A DNA stretch of 8,893 bases from Bacteroidota bacterium. Its GTDB lineage: Bacteria > Bacteroidota > Bacteroidia > Chitinophagales > LD1. Shown here piece after piece: positions 6,463 through 8,893 of the stretch. Below the pieces are notes generated by a model that was given only the letters and a program-made list of their open reading frames with translations, had not been told where the DNA came from and did not search any database. The stretch's first letter is position 1. Each line of letters opens with the position of its first letter. The DNA lies in NCBI GenBank assembly GCA_028288545.1, contig JAQBNQ010000113.1, positions 1-8,893 of the forward strand, read 5' to 3'. The position numbers and the translations under genes were made by a program.

Positions 6463-7219
6463 TTGCCGACAGGTGATGTAAATAATTTATTTTTCTTGGC
6501 TTGTAATTTACCCCATCCAATTCATTTGAATTTACGAGTACTTCTCCAATGTATTCCGATTTAGCAATCTGGTTAAAAACAAAATAATTTATATAGTTAA
6601 AGGGAAAGGGATATGACCTTAAAAAATCGATAAACAACACTACTCTTTTGCTGGTTGAATCGTTCACTGCCATATGCATAAAGGTATCGTCAAAAAACAT
6701 GCATTCGCCTTCTTGCCAATGTTGTTCTTCCCCATTCACCACCATTTTACATTTTTCGGGCGCTTCTACAATAAGCCCTAAGTGACATCTCAGCACACCT
6801 TTATATATCCCCCTGTGTGGTGGAATATTTTTATGAGGTTCAAGTACTGAAAACATGGCAGAAGTCATTCCGGGAATTTTTTCAAGGCAGGCTTTTGTAA
6901 CAGGACATTCTTCCAGGTGTTGAACCATATCATAACCATATAGTATAAGCCAAAAAGTTTTCCAGTTATCGTTTCCCGCAATTTGAATCTGCTCCGGAAA
7001 TAACTGCTCAATATTGGGTATAAAATGTTTCGCCTGTACTGCTATAAACTCGCGCCTTATTTCCCCTGCATTTGCCTCCAGAATTTTAGTGAAGGCAAAA
7101 TCATTTTTGTCGCACCAGTCCCGGTTGTCAAATAGGGAGAGCATGGCCTCTGTTATGCGGATAACTAAAATGCCCAGGTACTTTTTTGCCTGGTAAAGTA
7201 TCGACGATTTAGAAAGCAT
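6455..7219 (-). CDS. Aspartyl/asparaginyl beta-hydroxylase-family Fe(II)/2-oxoglutarate dioxygenase (AspH/LpxO/OlsC-like)
   Basis: This 254-residue protein has the double-stranded beta-helix core of the Asp/Asn beta-hydroxylase family. PPHRGIYKGVLRCHLGL (133-149) supplies the first iron ligand H135 and the 2-oxoglutarate contacts R144 and H146. FFDDTFMHMAVN (175-186) supplies the second iron ligand H182, and R192 in KRVVLFID is the co-substrate arginine. The spacing (H135, +9 R, +11 H, +47 H, then +10 R) agrees closely with human AspH (H679, R688, H690, H725, R735). As in that family there is no acidic iron ligand. S124 lines up with AspH S668, but M122 occupies the place of K666. A moderately hydrophobic N-terminal stretch (about 12-30) could touch membrane. 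Bacterial relatives hydroxylate lipid A acyl chains (LpxO), ornithine lipids (OlsC) or aspartate in peptides; the substrate here is unknown. The ATG at 7219 follows the upstream glycosyltransferase stop by 32 bases, and no other in-frame ATG/GTG/TTG lies before a TGA at 7235-7237. Confidence 0.87.
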   Translation of the reverse strand: MLSKSSILYQAKKYLGILVIRITEAMLSLFDNRDWCDKNDFAFTKILEANAGEIRREFIAVQAKHFIPNIEQLFPEQIQIAGNDNWKTFWLILYGYDMVQHLEECPVTKACLEKIPGMTSAMFSVLEPHKNIPPHRGIYKGVLRCHLGLIVEAPEKCKMVVNGEEQHWQEGECMFFDDTFMHMAVNDSTSKRVVLFIDFLRSYPFPFNYINYFVFNQIAKSEYIGEVLVNSNELDGVNYKPRKINYLHHLSATT

Positions 7220-7251
7220 TTGTATCTGAAAGTTTCATTGTCCCCCGTGAA

Positions 7252-8893
7252 TTAGTACCCGCTTAAAAAATAGGTTCTGGATTTAGAATCAAACCTTAAC
7301 ACATCCGGCAGTTGATTTTTCTCTTTGTAAATGCTTCTTAAATAAGCAACATCGTTAAGGTAAAAAGATTCGTAAAGTTTATTCACAAGGCTATCCTCTA
7401 ACAGGCCTGTCCCCAACGCTCTATTAGAAGAAAAATTTGTCAAACAGGTAAATAGTCGCTCTTTCTTAAAAAACGTTGCCCATAGTTTATTGTAGAAATT
7501 ATCTAACTCAGTGTTGCTTACTTCTAACGCGGCAGTATCCCATAAATACCTTTTCCAAAAAGTATTTGCAGGAATAATCTTGCGGTCAGAATATTTTTTA
7601 AGACTCAATTCAAATATCCGCGAATTCCATCTTTGCGATGCAAGGCCGCTTGCATTAGAACCCGTCAACCAGTTTATGTCCGGATATTTTTGGAAAATTT
7701 TATTAACCGAAAGAAAAGCCTCTCTTAAAAACACATCTCCTGCACTTATCACCACATTATAAGTCGTATCATCCCGGTTCATTGTGCTACTGAAGATATC
7801 CGCAAAATCTGTAGCTCCCGTATAGCTAACCCATTCGGTATTTGGAAAATTGTTTTCCGCCGGCAGGTCGTTTCCGGTGTAAAAAACACTCAGCGAAAAT
7901 TGTTGCGAAGGATAATGTTGATTAAAAACGCTACCCACGCTCGCCTTAAGTTTCTCAACATCGTCCTGATAAATGATTGAAATCTGAAACTTAGGGTATT
8001 GCATATTGAAGTGAAAGTCATCAACAAACGTTTTCATTTTTGCGCCTATTTCTGCTCCCATCGCCGTTATCCTGTCATCAGCTCTTTTTCTCTCTGTTGT
8101 TTCAATGTTGGTAATAAATGTATGGAAGGCTATATCGCGGATAGAGCTGAGCCCAACGTAGTGATCAGCTACATCTGTATCCCCGTTTTGTTCAAAATTC
8201 TGCTTTGCACTAAACGAATAGTAAGTCCCGCCCACATTATGAATAACGTTTTCTTCTGCACTCTGCATGTCATTGGCAAAAGAGAAAAGCGCCTTGCTGC
8301 ATTTTTTGGAAGACAACAAAAATTCACTACTAATTTGCGCTAGCTGCTTTGTTCTGTGCAAGTCAACGTCATATTTATACCCGGCAAAAAGCGGATTCAG
8401 CCTGTTCAAAACCTCCGGCGCCATTTCGAACCAGGCATCATACACAGCTTTTGATTCGGTCAGGCTACTGAACCGGTATTGCTTTTCTCCTTCCAATAGT
8501 TGTGTTTGAAAAAGCCCACGCCTGTCAGTATTTACACCCGGCTCACCAAAATTTGTACTCAATCCAACACGTGGAAAAACAAAATACAGATCCTGCGCGA
8601 CCAGGAAATGATTCAAGTGCTTTTTCCAGCTTGATGCTGACCATTGTTGTAAATACTGCGGAAGATACCCAGGTAATGTTTCTTTGTCGTTCATTTTAAG
8701 CCAATCCCTAAATGCGCCCCAACTCTCTGAAAAAAAGATCTGGCCCCAGGAGGATGCTAACTGGATAAAGTAATTGTCATAGCCATCTAAAGCGGGATAG
8801 AATGGAAAAAAACCGTTCTCGGCAGTTTGGTAATTGAATAAAGATATGCCTGCAATTTTTGGGTCGGCAGCATAGAATTTTAAACTCTGTAGG
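7252..8893 (-). CDS. Two-domain glycosyltransferase (GNT-I/GT2-like N-terminal part plus degenerate GT2-like C-terminal domain), 5' end beyond window
   Basis: The frame ending at 7252 is open to the right edge: 66 codons precede the internal ATG at 8694 and encode conserved sequence, so the gene starts outside and at least 546 residues are visible. In visible numbering, GISLFNYQT (15-23), DGYDNYFIQLASSWGQ (36-51) and FPRVGLSTNFGEPGVNTD (106-123) match a group of bacterial glycosyltransferases whose N-terminal domain resembles eukaryotic GNT-I and which carry 'DGYD.YF.QL.SSWGQ' and 'P..SL..N.GfDG.GtH'. A linker follows (about 175-300). From about 303 comes a second GT2-like unit: ISIIYQDDVEKLKASVGSVFNQHYP at its start, NWLTG (407-411), ANTFWKRYLW (442-451) and KLWATFF (469-475), echoing the GT2 patterns 'Q.S.FWRRSLWe.aG' and 'DyeLW.RFF'. 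The metal-binding DD is replaced by SAGD (383-386), and the acidic residue before the LW motif is missing. It probably contributes to surface glycan synthesis. Confidence 0.75.
   Translation of the reverse strand, partial: LQSLKFYAADPKIAGISLFNYQTAENGFFPFYPALDGYDNYFIQLASSWGQIFFSESWGAFRDWLKMNDKETLPGYLPQYLQQWSASSWKKHLNHFLVAQDLYFVFPRVGLSTNFGEPGVNTDRRGLFQTQLLEGEKQYRFSSLTESKAVYDAWFEMAPEVLNRLNPLFAGYKYDVDLHRTKQLAQISSEFLLSSKKCSKALFSFANDMQSAEENVIHNVGGTYYSFSAKQNFEQNGDTDVADHYVGLSSIRDIAFHTFITNIETTERKRADDRITAMGAEIGAKMKTFVDDFHFNMQYPKFQISIIYQDDVEKLKASVGSVFNQHYPSQQFSLSVFYTGNDLPAENNFPNTEWVSYTGATDFADIFSSTMNRDDTTYNVVISAGDVFLREAFLSVNKIFQKYPDINWLTGSNASGLASQRWNSRIFELSLKKYSDRKIIPANTFWKRYLWDTAALEVSNTELDNFYNKLWATFFKKERLFTCLTNFSSNRALGTGLLEDSLVNKLYESFYLNDVAYLRSIYKEKNQLPDVLRFDSKSRTYFLSGY

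Noticed and set aside
7999..8343. Plus-strand open frame of 114 codons, cysteine-rich, over the right-edge glycosyltransferase
   Set aside because: Antisense to a frame with family-conserved sequence on both sides; the cysteines come from reverse reading of Ala/Thr/Lys codons and form no known motif.
1..8893. Search by eye for CRISPR arrays, tRNAs, rRNA, transposase genes and terminal inverted repeats
   Set aside because: Nothing with regular repeats, cloverleaf potential or transposase motifs was found; coding density leaves almost no room for such elements.

Overview
The window looks like chromosomal DNA of a Bacteroidota bacterium, probably a Chitinophagales/Sphingobacteriales-like member. 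The reasons are the moderately AT-rich base composition, a CRTAC1-type FG-GAP/ASPIC lipoprotein of the form common in that phylum, weak or absent Shine-Dalgarno sequences, and glycosyltransferases that fit Bacteroidota surface-polysaccharide loci. The placement rests on my reading of protein families, not on a database search. Almost all of the window is coding. There are no RNA genes, insertion sequences or CRISPR arrays that I can see.

Right part (6455-8893, minus strand): a large glycosyltransferase runs in from beyond the right edge. Its reading frame stays open upstream of the internal ATG at 8694, so that ATG is not the true start. It is followed 32 bases later by an aspartyl/asparaginyl beta-hydroxylase-family dioxygenase (LpxO/OlsC/AspH type). 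Middle (4180-6462, plus strand): a 760-residue predicted lipoprotein has an N-terminal helical region, seven calcium-loop FG-GAP/VCBS repeats and a C-terminal ASPIC/UnbV domain. Its 3' end overlaps that of the dioxygenase gene by 8 bases, tail to tail. Left part (1-4057, minus strand): a tight operon reads, in order of transcription, class III PLP aminotransferase, DprE1-like FAD oxidoreductase, polyprenyl-phosphate-type GT2 glycosyltransferase with two C-terminal membrane helices, and the N-terminal part of a WecD-like acyltransferase cut by the left edge. Spacings are 12 bases, a 16-base overlap and about 25 bases.

The four left genes suggest a hypothesis that I think is the most interesting content here. 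A sugar could be placed on a polyprenyl phosphate by the GT2, oxidised to a keto-sugar on the lipid by the DprE1-like enzyme, aminated by the aminotransferase and N-acylated by the GNAT-like protein. That would resemble the DprE1/DprE2 epimerisation route with an amination replacing the DprE2 reduction. It is an inference from family membership and gene order only. The 122-base divergent spacer (4058-4179) must hold the promoters of the left operon and of the lipoprotein, and contains a near-perfect inverted repeat that could be an operator.
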